Positions 36,430-44,765 of a stretch of 64,000 nt of DNA are shown here, in pieces. The stretch covers positions 1,995,001 through 2,059,000 of the forward strand of contig NZ_CP133470.1 of the NCBI RefSeq assembly GCF_031191205.1. The letters run 5' to 3'. The stretch is from Haemophilus parainfluenzae ATCC 33392 (GTDB taxonomy: Bacteria; Pseudomonadota; Gammaproteobacteria; Enterobacterales; Pasteurellaceae). The translations under genes were made by a program, and so were the position numbers. The notes under the pieces were generated by a model. The model was given only the letters and a program-made list of their open reading frames with translations. It did not search any database and was not told the DNA's origin. The stretch's first letter is position 1, and each line of letters begins with the position of its first letter.

Positions 36430-36843
36430 TCATTTTAGCGGCACAAAATTAATGCCGCTATGTTGCAATAAAGTATTCATTAAATCATTGTTTTGTTCAA
36501 ATTGGCTACATTTGCCTTTGAGCTGAATTAAGCGAATTCTCAAGTGAGCCAATTCATGGATCCGTTTTGATACTTCTCGAATATGTCGATCTAGCAGCTC
36601 ATTAATTTCTCTTTCTTGCTCTTGAGTGGCACATTGAGGATTGAGCAACATTTTGATTTCTTTCAGTGAAATATCCAAACTGCGGCAATAGCAAATAAAA
36701 GAAAGTTGTTTCAAATGCTCTTCCGTATAAACGCGAAAATTACCAATTGTTCGCTTGGCGGGTTCGATCAATCCTTGTTTTTCATAGAAACGTACGGCTT
36801 CCACCGTACAGCCAACAATATTGGCTAGCTGACCAATTTTCAT
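36430..36843 (-). CDS. nimR: MerR-family nickel regulator NimR
   Basis: A 137-residue MerR-family activator: helix-turn-helix and wing in MKIGQLANIVGCTVEAVRFYEKQGL, long dimerisation helix (about 80-115), and a C-terminal metal-sensing region with Cys in KGKCSQFEQN and CATQEQ. H. influenzae NimR, a nickel-responsive activator of nikKLMQO, is divergent from that transporter operon just as here. Position and family therefore favour NimR over ZntR or CadR. The shared promoter region contains the expected 19-bp spacer and a perfect dyad. hypABDE follow downstream. Confidence 0.85.
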   Translation of the reverse strand: MKIGQLANIVGCTVEAVRFYEKQGLIEPAKRTIGNFRVYTEEHLKQLSFICYCRSLDISLKEIKMLLNPQCATQEQEREINELLDRHIREVSKRIHELAHLRIRLIQLKGKCSQFEQNNDLMNTLLQHSGINFVPLK

Positions 36844-36860
36844 TTTTAATTAAATTATCC

Positions 36861-36891
36861 TTGACTCTGAAGTTACTTCATATTTTATACT
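36861..36891 (+). promoter_or_regulatory. MerR-type nikK promoter with NimR operator
   Basis: TTGACT (36861-36866) and TATACT (36886-36891) are separated by 19 bases, the over-long spacer of MerR-activated promoters. Inside it TGAAGT-T-ACTTCA (36868-36880) is a perfect 6-base inverted repeat. The transcript would start about 35 bases before nikK. Confidence 0.75.
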
Positions 36892-36929
36892 TTACCACAG
36901 TGTTCACATGTTAGAAAAGGAGAACTTCC

Positions 36930-37613
36930 ATGAAAAAAACAGCATTACTTATCACTGCACTATTCGGTGCATCACTCGCTAATGCGCATAATGTTTGGTT
37001 GGAGCCTGTTAAGGATGCAAAAGGGCAATATGTGGTTAAATTTGGTCATGAGGAAACTGAAACCTATCCTCAAAGCAAATTAAAAGCGGTACGCCTACTT
37101 GATGCTAAAGGCCAATTGCAAAATGCCACAGTAAACTTTAAAGAAGGCGAAGCACACTTTGCTGCACCAGATGCAGCCATCGCATTTATTCGCTTTGATA
37201 ATGGTGTTTGGTCAAAATTGCCAAGCGGTAAATACGTAGAAAAAACCAAACAACAAGCACCTGATGCTGTACTTAGTGTTAATCCAGTCAAATTCGGCAA
37301 AGCAATTTTACACTGGGATGCTCAAGCAAATAAATCACACAACATGGATTATGAATTGATCCCACAAAGTGAACCGAAAGCGGGACAACCTGTGGACATT
37401 CTTGTGTTAGTCAAAGGTAAACCTGTGCAAGGCATCAAAGTGGGTTTAGGCGAAGATCACCCATTCAACTTAACCAATGAAAAAGGTATTGCACAATTCA
37501 CCCCTAAAGCGGGCTATAACAAAGTCTGGGCTGAATTTGATGAGCCGGTTAAAGACAATCCTGACTATAACAAACGTAGTGTTGAATATATGCTCACTTT
37601 TGATGCGAAATAA
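36930..37613 (+). CDS. nikK: Nickel transport periplasmic protein NikK (DUF4198)
   Basis: A 227-residue protein with signal peptide MKKTALLITALFGASLANA, mature N-terminus HNVWLEP and a DUF4198-type beta-rich fold. Several His (HNVW, FGHEETE, EDHPFN) could bind nickel. In Haemophilus and Actinobacillus the first gene of the nikKLMQO (cbiKLMQO) operon encodes this periplasmic component of the ECF nickel importer. AAAGGAG precedes the ATG, and the stop codon overlaps the start of nikL by one base. Confidence 0.9.
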   Translation: MKKTALLITALFGASLANAHNVWLEPVKDAKGQYVVKFGHEETETYPQSKLKAVRLLDAKGQLQNATVNFKEGEAHFAAPDAAIAFIRFDNGVWSKLPSGKYVEKTKQQAPDAVLSVNPVKFGKAILHWDAQANKSHNMDYELIPQSEPKAGQPVDILVLVKGKPVQGIKVGLGEDHPFNLTNEKGIAQFTPKAGYNKVWAEFDEPVKDNPDYNKRSVEYMLTFDAK

Positions 37614-38116
37614 TGAAAAAAGTTGTATTTTTAACCGCACTTTTCACCTGGCTGTGTGCACCATCAGCATTGGCTCATAGTTTGCATGTTTTTGCACAAT
37701 ATGATGGACACACAGTCTCTGGCAAAGCCTATTATTCCGATATGACCCCAGCGGCAGAAACCTATATGGAAATTTTGCAAGCTGGTCAGGACTCCCCTCT
37801 ATTGGAAGGCAAAACGGATCGCGATGGGCAATTTGCCTATCCGATCAATACCACTGCCGAAGGTGCCATTAAAGTAGTGATAGAAGGTGAAGAAGGACAT
37901 CGAGCCTCAATTGTTGCCAACAGAGTATCTGCACAAGCTACTAATAATAGTGACAATGCATTGATGTTGGTCCGCGAAGATATTTCTAAATTAAAAGACA
38001 AAATTTACCTGCACGATATTATTGGTGGTATCGGTTATATTGTTGGTATTTTTGGCTTATGGGCATTGATTAGAGCCTCAAAAATGACGCGTGCGTCGCA
38101 ATCTAAGGAAAGATAA
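37613..38116 (+). CDS. nikL: Nickel ECF transporter accessory component NikL
   Basis: A 167-residue protein: signal peptide ending ALA, mature N-terminus HSLHVFAQYDGHTVSG, a beta-rich carboxypeptidase-regulatory-like periplasmic domain (about 25-110), and a C-terminal membrane helix (DIIGGIGYIVGIFGLWALIRA). It has the topology of the NikL/NikN small component that supports the NikM S-component. A USS lies in its signal-peptide codons. nikM starts two bases after the stop. Confidence 0.87.
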   Translation: MKKVVFLTALFTWLCAPSALAHSLHVFAQYDGHTVSGKAYYSDMTPAAETYMEILQAGQDSPLLEGKTDRDGQFAYPINTTAEGAIKVVIEGEEGHRASIVANRVSAQATNNSDNALMLVREDISKLKDKIYLHDIIGGIGYIVGIFGLWALIRASKMTRASQSKER

Positions 38117-38117
38117 T

Positions 38118-38729
38118 ATGCATTTATCGGAAGGTGTGTTGCATACCCCCGTATTGCTTGGAGGTGCAGCTGTCGCATTAGTCTGCGTAATGATTGGCCT
38201 GAAACGCCTCAATTCGCAGCAATTGCCGCTAACGGCATTGTTTGCCGCTGCCTTTTTTGTTGCCGGTACCATTCATGTACCAGTTGGCATTGGCAGCGTG
38301 CATCTCATCTTAAACGGCATGGCCGGTCTATTTCTTGGTTGGGCGGTATTCCCTGCCTTTTTAATCGCATTGGTATTACAAGTCTTGCTCTTTTCCTTCG
38401 GTGGATTTGCCGTGCTTGGTGTCAATTTATGTGTGATGGCATTGCCTGCCCTTCTTGTACATTGGCTATTTGCAAAAAGACTTGAAAATGACAATTCCCG
38501 TCGCACTCAAATTACTGCCGGTATTGGTGCTGGCGTGATCGGCGTTGGCGGTTCAGCCTTGCTTGCCTCTCTTGTCTTAGCATTAGATGGTGGTAAAGCC
38601 TACAGCGATCTGATCATGTTACTGGTGATATCACATATCCCTGTATTTATTATCGACAGTATCGTCAGTGTTGGTGTGGTCTTATTGTTAAACAAAATGT
38701 ATCCAACAGCGCTCAGTGTGGTGAAATGA
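38118..38729 (+). CDS. nikM: Nickel ECF transporter S-component NikM
   Basis: A 203-residue integral membrane protein of the CbiM/NikM family. The mature N-terminus begins MHLSEGVLHTPVL; in this family the N-terminal Met-His inserts into the protein and co-ordinates the Ni ion, so the ATG at 38118 is the right start and the frame from 38091 is not. The motif AGTIHVPVGIGSVHLILNGMAGLFLG carries the other His ligands. It overlaps nikQ by four bases. Confidence 0.92.
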   Translation: MHLSEGVLHTPVLLGGAAVALVCVMIGLKRLNSQQLPLTALFAAAFFVAGTIHVPVGIGSVHLILNGMAGLFLGWAVFPAFLIALVLQVLLFSFGGFAVLGVNLCVMALPALLVHWLFAKRLENDNSRRTQITAGIGAGVIGVGGSALLASLVLALDGGKAYSDLIMLLVISHIPVFIIDSIVSVGVVLLLNKMYPTALSVVK

Positions 38730-39370
38730 ATTTTCTTGCTATTTTCCAACCGCACTTACGATTAATTTATGTGTTTTTGTGTGGACTTATCGTCAGCACA
38801 ATGACACATATTTCAACGCTTGTTATCCTCAATCTTGTGGTACTCAGTGGATTATTTATTGCGCTAATACGCTATCGAAAATCCCTTGCCGGTTATTTTA
38901 AATATTGGCTAAAACTAAATTTCTTCACTTTGCTTGTTTGGTTAACCTTAAGCTGGAAAATCACCGAACAAGGTTTAGCATTAAATCTAATAGGGATTCA
39001 GCTTGCACTGCTCATCACACTACGTTTCAATTTGATTTTAAGTCTAACTCGACTCTTGTTAATTGATATGAACGAGAGCCTTTTATTGCAAGCATTGTGC
39101 CGTTTGCCATTACCTGAAAAACTACTTCACCTATTTGTTCTCACTGTGCGCTATATTTCAGTGTTCAGTGAAGTACATAAAAAGATGGATATGGCAATGC
39201 GAGCACGTGGCTACCAGCCAAAACTTAATGGCAGAACCTTATTTATCGCGGCGCAGAGTGTCGCCCTATTATTAATTCATGCACTCGTTAAAGCAGAAAA
39301 AACAGAAATGGCGCTAAAAGCTCGTGGCTTTCAGCTGCATGATGTGAAAAAAACACAGGATAAATCTTGA
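38726..39370 (+). CDS. nikQ: Nickel ECF transporter T-component NikQ
   Basis: A 214-residue CbiQ-family transmembrane protein with about five helices. The two coupling motifs that touch the ATPase are present: AMRARGYQP and ALKARGFQL. It connects the S-component NikM to the ATPase NikO. Its ATG overlaps the nikM stop and its TGA overlaps the nikO ATG by one base. Confidence 0.92.
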   Translation: MNFLAIFQPHLRLIYVFLCGLIVSTMTHISTLVILNLVVLSGLFIALIRYRKSLAGYFKYWLKLNFFTLLVWLTLSWKITEQGLALNLIGIQLALLITLRFNLILSLTRLLLIDMNESLLLQALCRLPLPEKLLHLFVLTVRYISVFSEVHKKMDMAMRARGYQPKLNGRTLFIAAQSVALLLIHALVKAEKTEMALKARGFQLHDVKKTQDKS

Positions 39371-40011
39371 TGAACGTCCTCGAAGTCAAACAATTACAGA
39401 TCATGCGCGAGCAACGCGTGATTATTGATAACCTTTCTTTTGAACTCCCTGAAGGCCATCGCCTTTTTTTACAAGGTGATATTGGTTGTGGGAAATCGAC
39501 ATTACTACATTGCTTATTAGGTTTTATACCTTACCAACAAGGAGAAATTCGCTGGTTCGGTAATGTATGTAGACAAGAAAAAGATTTTGTACCACTACGT
39601 GGAAAGGTAGGCATCTGTTTCCAATATGCTGGCGATCAACTTTTCGGCCCAACTGTACTTGATGATGTGGCCTTTGGTCCTCTCAATCAAGGATTGAACA
39701 GAGATGAAGCCTATCAAATTGCATTACAACAGTTGGAGCGTCTAAATATTGTTGGATTAAAAGATCGCTCTGTGAATACCTTATCTGGTGGTGAACAGAA
39801 TTTTACTGCACTGGCTGGCGTGCTAGCGATGCAGCCAAAAGTATTATTATTGGATGAGCCAACCAATGGACTGGATGTAAAAAATATCGCAAAACTGACC
39901 GCACTTTTACGTGAACTACAGTTACCAATGCTTATTGCCTCACATGATTTACGCTTTAGTGAAACACTCGCCGATTCCTGCTTATCTTTAGCTACAGATA
40001 ACGATGGCTGA
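39370..40011 (+). CDS. nikO: Nickel ECF transporter ATPase NikO
   Basis: A 213-residue ATPase with Walker A GDIGCGKSTLLH, Q-loop FQYAGDQLFGPTVLDDVAFGPLNQGL (typical ECF/CbiO), signature LSGGEQNFTALAGVLA, Walker B VLLLDEPTNGLD and switch His in IASHDLR. The ATG at 39370 shares its A with the nikQ TGA; a TTG one codon earlier is also possible. Last gene of nikKLMQO, convergent with fdhF. Confidence 0.92.
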   Translation: MNVLEVKQLQIMREQRVIIDNLSFELPEGHRLFLQGDIGCGKSTLLHCLLGFIPYQQGEIRWFGNVCRQEKDFVPLRGKVGICFQYAGDQLFGPTVLDDVAFGPLNQGLNRDEAYQIALQQLERLNIVGLKDRSVNTLSGGEQNFTALAGVLAMQPKVLLLDEPTNGLDVKNIAKLTALLRELQLPMLIASHDLRFSETLADSCLSLATDNDG

Positions 40012-40044
40012 ATGCGTTCATAATGCGTAAGGAAATAATTCAAT

Positions 40045-40076
40045 AAAAAACGGGCGAACCATTTAAGTTCGCCCGT
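40045..40076. terminator. Bidirectional terminator between nikO and fdhF
   Basis: ACGGGCGAAC (40050-40059) and GTTCGCCCGT (40067-40076) pair perfectly around a 7-base loop. The minus strand continues with TTTTTT, so fdhF is the better served gene. Confidence 0.87.
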
Positions 40077-40095
40077 CATTCATTTATGACGCTAA

Positions 40096-42255
40096 TCAAG
40101 CCACAAGTGCGGTTTCTTTTAAGCGATTTTTTAATTTCGCGTATTCAGTTACCACATAGCGTTCAGCCCAGGCTTGGTCTTCGATTTTATCAATACGAAC
40201 CGCGCTATATTTGTATTCCGGCGTTCTAGAACCTGGATTCAAATGTTCAGCGGTTAATTCGTTACATTTACCGATCCACCATTGATAGGTCATATAACAA
40301 GCGCCTTTGTTGGTACGAGTGCTCACATCCGCGCGAGAAATCACTTTACCGCGTGATGATGCAATCCAAACCAAGTCGTTGTTTTTAATGCCTAATTCTT
40401 TGGCGTCTTGATCGTTCATTTGTACGAATCCTGGTTCATCCGCAAGTGCCGCAAGTGCACGGCAGTTACCAGTCATAGAACGGCAGGAATAGTGACCAAC
40501 TTCACGTACGGTAGAAAGTACCAATGGAAATTCTTCTGAAAGATCTTCCATCGGTGGTTCCCAGTCGCAAGCAAAGAATTCAGCTTTGCCGTTCGGACGG
40601 TCGAAGATTTGGCCTTTATACAAATATTGCGTACCTTGATCTTCAGGACCTTCGTCAGTACATGGCCATTGGATATAACCCAAGCCTTCCATTTTTTCGT
40701 AAGTTGCCCCTTTGTAAATTGGACAAAGCGAACGAAGTTCATCCCAAATTTCTTTGGTATTGTTATAGTGCATTGGGTAGCCCATTGCTGTAGCAAGTTC
40801 GCTAATGATTACCCAGTCATCCTTGACGTCGCCGGTTGGTTCAACGGCTTTATAGAAACGTTGGAAACCACGGTCAGCAGCACTATATACACCTTCATGT
40901 TCAGCACAAGAAGTCGCAGGTAATAAAATATCTGCTTCTGCGGCTGTTTGAGTCATGAAAATATCTTGAACGATAAGAAGTTCAACTTTCTCGAAGGCTT
41001 TTTTAACAGCATTAATATCAGGCTCAGTTTGTAATGTATCTTCACCCATGATATAGAATGCTTTAATTTTATCTTCCATGATCGCTTCAGGTACTTCACT
41101 CAACGGTACACCTGGTTTGCTTGGAATAGACGGTACGCCCCAAGCTTTCGCAAATTTTGCATTAATTTCCGGGTCAGCAAAACTTTGATAGCCCGGTAAT
41201 GTGTTGAATAACGCACCCATATCGCACGCACCCTGTACGTTGTTTTGACCACGCACTGGGTTTACACCAACATTTGGTTTACCTAAGTTACCGGTAAGCA
41301 TTGCCAAGCTTGCTAACGCACGTACGGTTTCTACACCTTGACGGAATTGGCAAACGCCCATACCCCATAAGATAGTAGCAGTTTCCGCTTTCGCATAAGT
41401 GCGGGCAATTTCACGCAACATCTCAGGTTCAATACCTGTGATGTGTTGAGTGGATTCCGGTGTATAAGCTTTCACGGTTTCATAGAACGCATCGAAGTTT
41501 TCGGTGTGTTCATCAATAAATTTTTGATCTTGTAATCCTTCTTCTAAAATCACATTCATCATCGCATTCAAGAATGCGACGTTAGACCCGTTAGCAAGCG
41601 GTGCATAAATATCCGCAATACGGGCTGTTTCGATTTTACGAGGGTCACAAACAATAACTTTCGCCCCTTTTGCTTTGGCGTGATTAATTCGACGCGCCAC
41701 AATAGGGTGTGAAGTGGAGGCATTATAGCCAAAAATGAATACGCATTTAGTATCTTCAATCTCAACAATTGAGTTGGACATTGCGCCGTTACCGACCGAT
41801 TTGAGCAGACCTGTTACAGAAGGGCCGTGTCACACGCGCGCACAACAGTCAATGTTGTTATTTCCTAATACCGCACGGGCGAATTTTTGCATAACGAAGT
41901 TCACTTCGTTACCTGGTCCACGGGAAGAGCCCGTTACCATAATTGATTCGTTACCGTACTTTTCTTTGATTTCACTGAGACGTTTTGCTGTGTAAGAAAT
42001 CGCTTCTTCCCAGCTCACTGGTGTGAATGGTTCGCCACGTTTGTAGCGGATCATCGGTTGAGTTAGGCGAGGAGTCAGGATTTTTGTGTCATGCACAAAA
42101 TCCCAGCCATAATATCCTTTTAGGCATAACTCCCCTTCGTTTGTCTTGCCGTTTGCACCTTCAGCTCCCACAATTTTGTTGTTTTCCACCAAAAGATGGA
42201 TTTTACAACCTGAGGCACAATACGGACATACGGTAATTACTTTTTTAATAGCCAT
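40096..42255 (-). CDS. fdhF: Formate dehydrogenase H, selenocysteine-containing (FdhF)
   Basis: A single 719-residue molybdopterin enzyme that appears as two frames because UGA at 41832-41830 is read as selenocysteine (residue 142, in CCARV-Sec-HGPS). E. coli FdhF has Sec140 in the same context. Cys10, Cys13, Cys17 and Cys44 (CPYCASGC...CLKG) bind a [4Fe-4S] cluster. The bis-MGD site is seen in CDPRKIETARIAD, RGQNNVQGACDMG and VREVGHYSCRSMTGNC. It oxidises formate and feeds electrons to the hydrogenase through HyfA. AAGGA precedes the ATG. The gene lies 177 bases downstream of hycI. Selenocysteine synthesis genes are not in the window. Confidence 0.95.
41784..41832 (-). promoter_or_regulatory. 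Bacterial SECIS element in fdhF mRNA
   Basis: The mRNA starting at the UGA reads UGACACGGCCC, then an apical AGGUCU loop, then AAUCGGUCGGUAACGGCG, closely following the E. coli fdhF SECIS that binds SelB. The AGGUCU loop is intact, but the short upper stem (UGUAAC / GCUCA) has fewer pairs than the E. coli one. Confidence 0.8.
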
Positions 42256-42432
42256 AGTAACGTCCTTATTTTAGATACAACACGAGGTTAGAGATAGAAT
42301 TAGAATAATTAATTCTGGGTATATATTACACCCAAAATCAGCTTATAGTCTTACAAAAAACATGGATTTATTGATATAAAACAGGTTTTCGTAATATTTT
42401 TAAACTATGTTTAGAAAATCCCCCCACTTTTT
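42256..42432 (-). promoter_or_regulatory. fdhF upstream region
   Basis: 177 bp between hycI and fdhF. TGGGT and ACCCA (42316-42334) are the ends of a 19-bp imperfect palindrome, which overlaps an AT-rich TATAAT-like stretch and could be an operator. TTGATATAAAACAG at 42371-42384 is a weak FNR-like match, with one good half-site. fdhF could also be read from the hyf operon, since no terminator is seen after hycI. Confidence 0.4.
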
Positions 42433-42891
42433 CTACAAAACAGGAATCTCTTCAAGCGATCTTCCCTCTTTTAAAAAATCATACATAAATTGCACAGACT
42501 CTTTTACGCTTTCTGTCATTGGAAAACCAAAGGAAACCAGATCGGGTTGGAGCCCAACAAAAACAATTTGCTTAATATCCTGTTCCAGTTGTTCGATGAG
42601 GTAATTGAGCGGCATATTATGCGTACTCATGAAAAACATTTCCGCAATGCTTTCTTTCTCAATGATTCGGATTTTGCCTGGTGCTAATTCCATATCAGCC
42701 GCATCAAAAATTAAAAGCAAATCAGGTTTCATGTCTCGCACAATATGTGCAACATTTTCCGGTGCTGATCCGCCGTCAAGTGCGGTCCAATTTGGCAATG
42801 GATTTTCACTCAATAGCTGATAGAGATAAGGGCCTGCACCGTCATCCCCCATCATGCTGTTGCCAACGGTTAAGATCACATTATTCGTCAC
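42433..42891 (-). CDS. hycI: Hydrogenase large-subunit maturation endopeptidase HycI
   Basis: A 152-residue HycI/HyaD-family protease that removes the C-terminal tail of the large subunit once nickel is in place. The nickel-sensing residues are recognisable: Asp in GNSMMGDDGAGPYL, Asp in LLLIFDAADMELAPG and His in MSTHNMPLNYL. In E. coli hycI belongs to the hyc (hydrogenase-3) operon; here it ends the hydrogenase-4 operon and overlaps hyfJ by 11 bases. The substrate is presumably HyfG. Confidence 0.93.
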   Translation of the reverse strand: MTNNVILTVGNSMMGDDGAGPYLYQLLSENPLPNWTALDGGSAPENVAHIVRDMKPDLLLIFDAADMELAPGKIRIIEKESIAEMFFMSTHNMPLNYLIEQLEQDIKQIVFVGLQPDLVSFGFPMTESVKESVQFMYDFLKEGRSLEEIPVL

Positions 42892-43288
42892 GACGTTTCA
42901 CCATAATATACATCACAGGTTCACGCTGAATCGATGCTAATGTATCCATCAGAATTTCGACCCACTCTTGATGTTCTGGGGTGAAATTGGCTTTATTTTC
43001 ATCCATTGCTTTCGCCAATAAATTGACATGGCTGGAATCAATCACAATTTCACCAAATCGCATTAAGCCAGCAAATTTACGTTTAGCATCCCCTTCTGGA
43101 AAGCTATCTACAAAACGTTGATAAGCATCGTAGTCACAAACCAGTAATTTTTTAAAACAATCAATTACGCCAACATGGTGACCAATCGCCAAAGAGTAAT
43201 ACATCACCTGTTTTGCTTGCTCTGGCACTTGTTCATCGTTTTCGACGAAACGTTCGTTTAATAAATAGAAAAAGACTTTCGTTGTCAT
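42881..43288 (-). CDS. hyfJ: Hydrogenase assembly protein HyfJ (HycH family)
   Basis: A 135-residue soluble protein of the HycH/HyfJ family, needed for maturation of formate-hydrogenlyase hydrogenase but with no known reaction. The N-terminal KVFFYLLNERFVENDEQVPEQAKQVMYYSLAIGHHVGVIDCFK and the acidic middle are family features. It sits between hyfI and hycI. Confidence 0.88.
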   Translation of the reverse strand: MTTKVFFYLLNERFVENDEQVPEQAKQVMYYSLAIGHHVGVIDCFKKLLVCDYDAYQRFVDSFPEGDAKRKFAGLMRFGEIVIDSSHVNLLAKAMDENKANFTPEHQEWVEILMDTLASIQREPVMYIMVKRRDE

Positions 43289-43332
43289 AACATTCCCATT
43301 TTTATAGGGGCAATCACTTGCCCCATTATTAA

Positions 43333-44109
43333 TTATCCCGAAAACGGCATACTAATCGCATGCAAACGATTGACGATTTCGCTTAAACGCGGATCGGCTT
43401 CGCGTTCTAGGTATTCACCTAAACGTACACCAAATGGCACCTTGTCATTTTCTGCCATCATTGCCATAAATTGGTTAGCGATGTTACCGCCTTGACGATA
43501 ACCGGCAAGACGACGTGCTTCACGTTCAAGGCTAATACGCAAATCCAACGGAATAGTTGGGAAACGTAATTTAGCTTCTGCGTTAGGATCGGCTTTTTCT
43601 TGTTTGCCTTTAAGTTTTTGATCAAGTAAACCAAGCGCGACAGCAAAACCATAAATGGTGGCGGCAGGTGTTGGTGGACAGCCAGGGATATAGACATCAA
43701 CCGGTACGATTTGGTCAGAACCACCCCATACACAATAGAGATCGTGGAAAATACCACCGCCGCAACCGCAAGCCCCGTAAGCGATACAAATTTTTGGATC
43801 TGGCGCGGCTTGATAAGCACGCATGGCTGGCGTACGCATCGCACGGGTAACCGCACCAGTGAACAAGAGAATGTCCGCATGGCGAGGTGACGCTACCACT
43901 TTAATACCAAAACGTTCCGCATCAAATGTTGGCGTAATAGTACTGAAAATCTCGATTTCACACCCATTACAACCGCCACAGTCCACACGGTAAACGTAAG
44001 CTGAACGTTGAATATCTTTCAGCAACGTTTGTTTCATTTTGGCAATATTTTCATCAATACTAAACGGTGTTGATATACCATTAACCGGCATTGGAATTTG
44101 AGTGTTCAT
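43333..44109 (-). CDS. hyfI: Hydrogenase-4 small (NuoB-like) Fe-S subunit HyfI
   Basis: A 258-residue NuoB/HycG-like subunit carrying the [4Fe-4S] cluster next to the active site. Cluster cysteines lie in [29 protein letters not shown] and [16 protein letters not shown]. Its start overlaps the hyfH stop (ATGA). The C-terminal extension after residue 170 is as in HyfI/HycG. Confidence 0.94.
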   Translation of the reverse strand: MNTQIPMPVNGISTPFSIDENIAKMKQTLLKDIQRSAYVYRVDCGGCNGCEIEIFSTITPTFDAERFGIKVVASPRHADILLFTGAVTRAMRTPAMRAYQAAPDPKICIAYGACGCGGGIFHDLYCVWGGSDQIVPVDVYIPGCPPTPAATIYGFAVALGLLDQKLKGKQEKADPNAEAKLRFPTIPLDLRISLEREARRLAGYRQGGNIANQFMAMMAENDKVPFGVRLGEYLEREADPRLSEIVNRLHAISMPFSG

Positions 44110-44753
44110 CGTCTTTCGCCTCCTGCTAAAACGTTAGGTAAATCAACCGCACTTTCTTCACGTTGTTCGATTGCTTTTTTGAAATTCAAGCGAACTGGCT
44201 CCTTAAAGTCGATCAATTTCATCCGCATATTGGATTCCATATTTGCGGTTTTTTCTAAACTATGTTGACGTTTGCAAACCGGACAGGTATGTAATTCCGC
44301 CAATTTTCGTTTCACTAACTCTGGATTATCCAAAGTTTGTTTGAATAAATCGATGGTGTAATTCAATTCTTTATAAGAAATAAAAGGTTTACCACATTCC
44401 TGACAAGTTACTGTTGCAAAGGTTGTTTCTTGGAAAAGATCCTGTTTATTGGTCACTGATAGTTCAAAATCTTGTGATAAGCGAATGGCTTTAGTTGGGC
44501 AAACCTCTTCACAACGACCACAGAAAATACAACGACCAAGAAATAATGACCATGTACGGTCGCCTGTCACTGGATCCGTTCTCATGGTCAACGCATTAGC
44601 TGGACAGGCAATAGTACAAGCCGCACAGACAATACATTGATCAGAATTAAGTTCCGGTTTTCCTCTAAAATCCTCATCGACTTCATAAGGTTTGAACGGA
44701 TATTTGGTGGTGACATCACCTGCTTTAAATACCGTTTTTAGTAATTTAAACAT
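44106..44753 (-). CDS. hyfH: Hydrogenase-4 ferredoxin-like subunit HyfH
   Basis: A 215-residue NuoI/HycF-like polyferredoxin that passes electrons toward the [NiFe] subunit. It has two [4Fe-4S] motifs, [16 protein letters not shown] and [16 protein letters not shown], and in the C-terminal half two extra CxxC pairs (CQECGKPF and CPVCKRQ) typical of HycF/HyfH. A GGGGAGG site precedes the ATG. Confidence 0.94.
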   Translation of the reverse strand: MFKLLKTVFKAGDVTTKYPFKPYEVDEDFRGKPELNSDQCIVCAACTIACPANALTMRTDPVTGDRTWSLFLGRCIFCGRCEEVCPTKAIRLSQDFELSVTNKQDLFQETTFATVTCQECGKPFISYKELNYTIDLFKQTLDNPELVKRKLAELHTCPVCKRQHSLEKTANMESNMRMKLIDFKEPVRLNFKKAIEQREESAVDLPNVLAGGERR

Positions 44754-44765
44754 ATTCCGCCTCCC

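Noticed and set aside
40096-42255. fdhF as a frameshifted or truncated pseudogene in two pieces
   Set aside because: The two frames are the same frame, separated only by one UGA at the family's selenocysteine position and followed by a SECIS-like hairpin.
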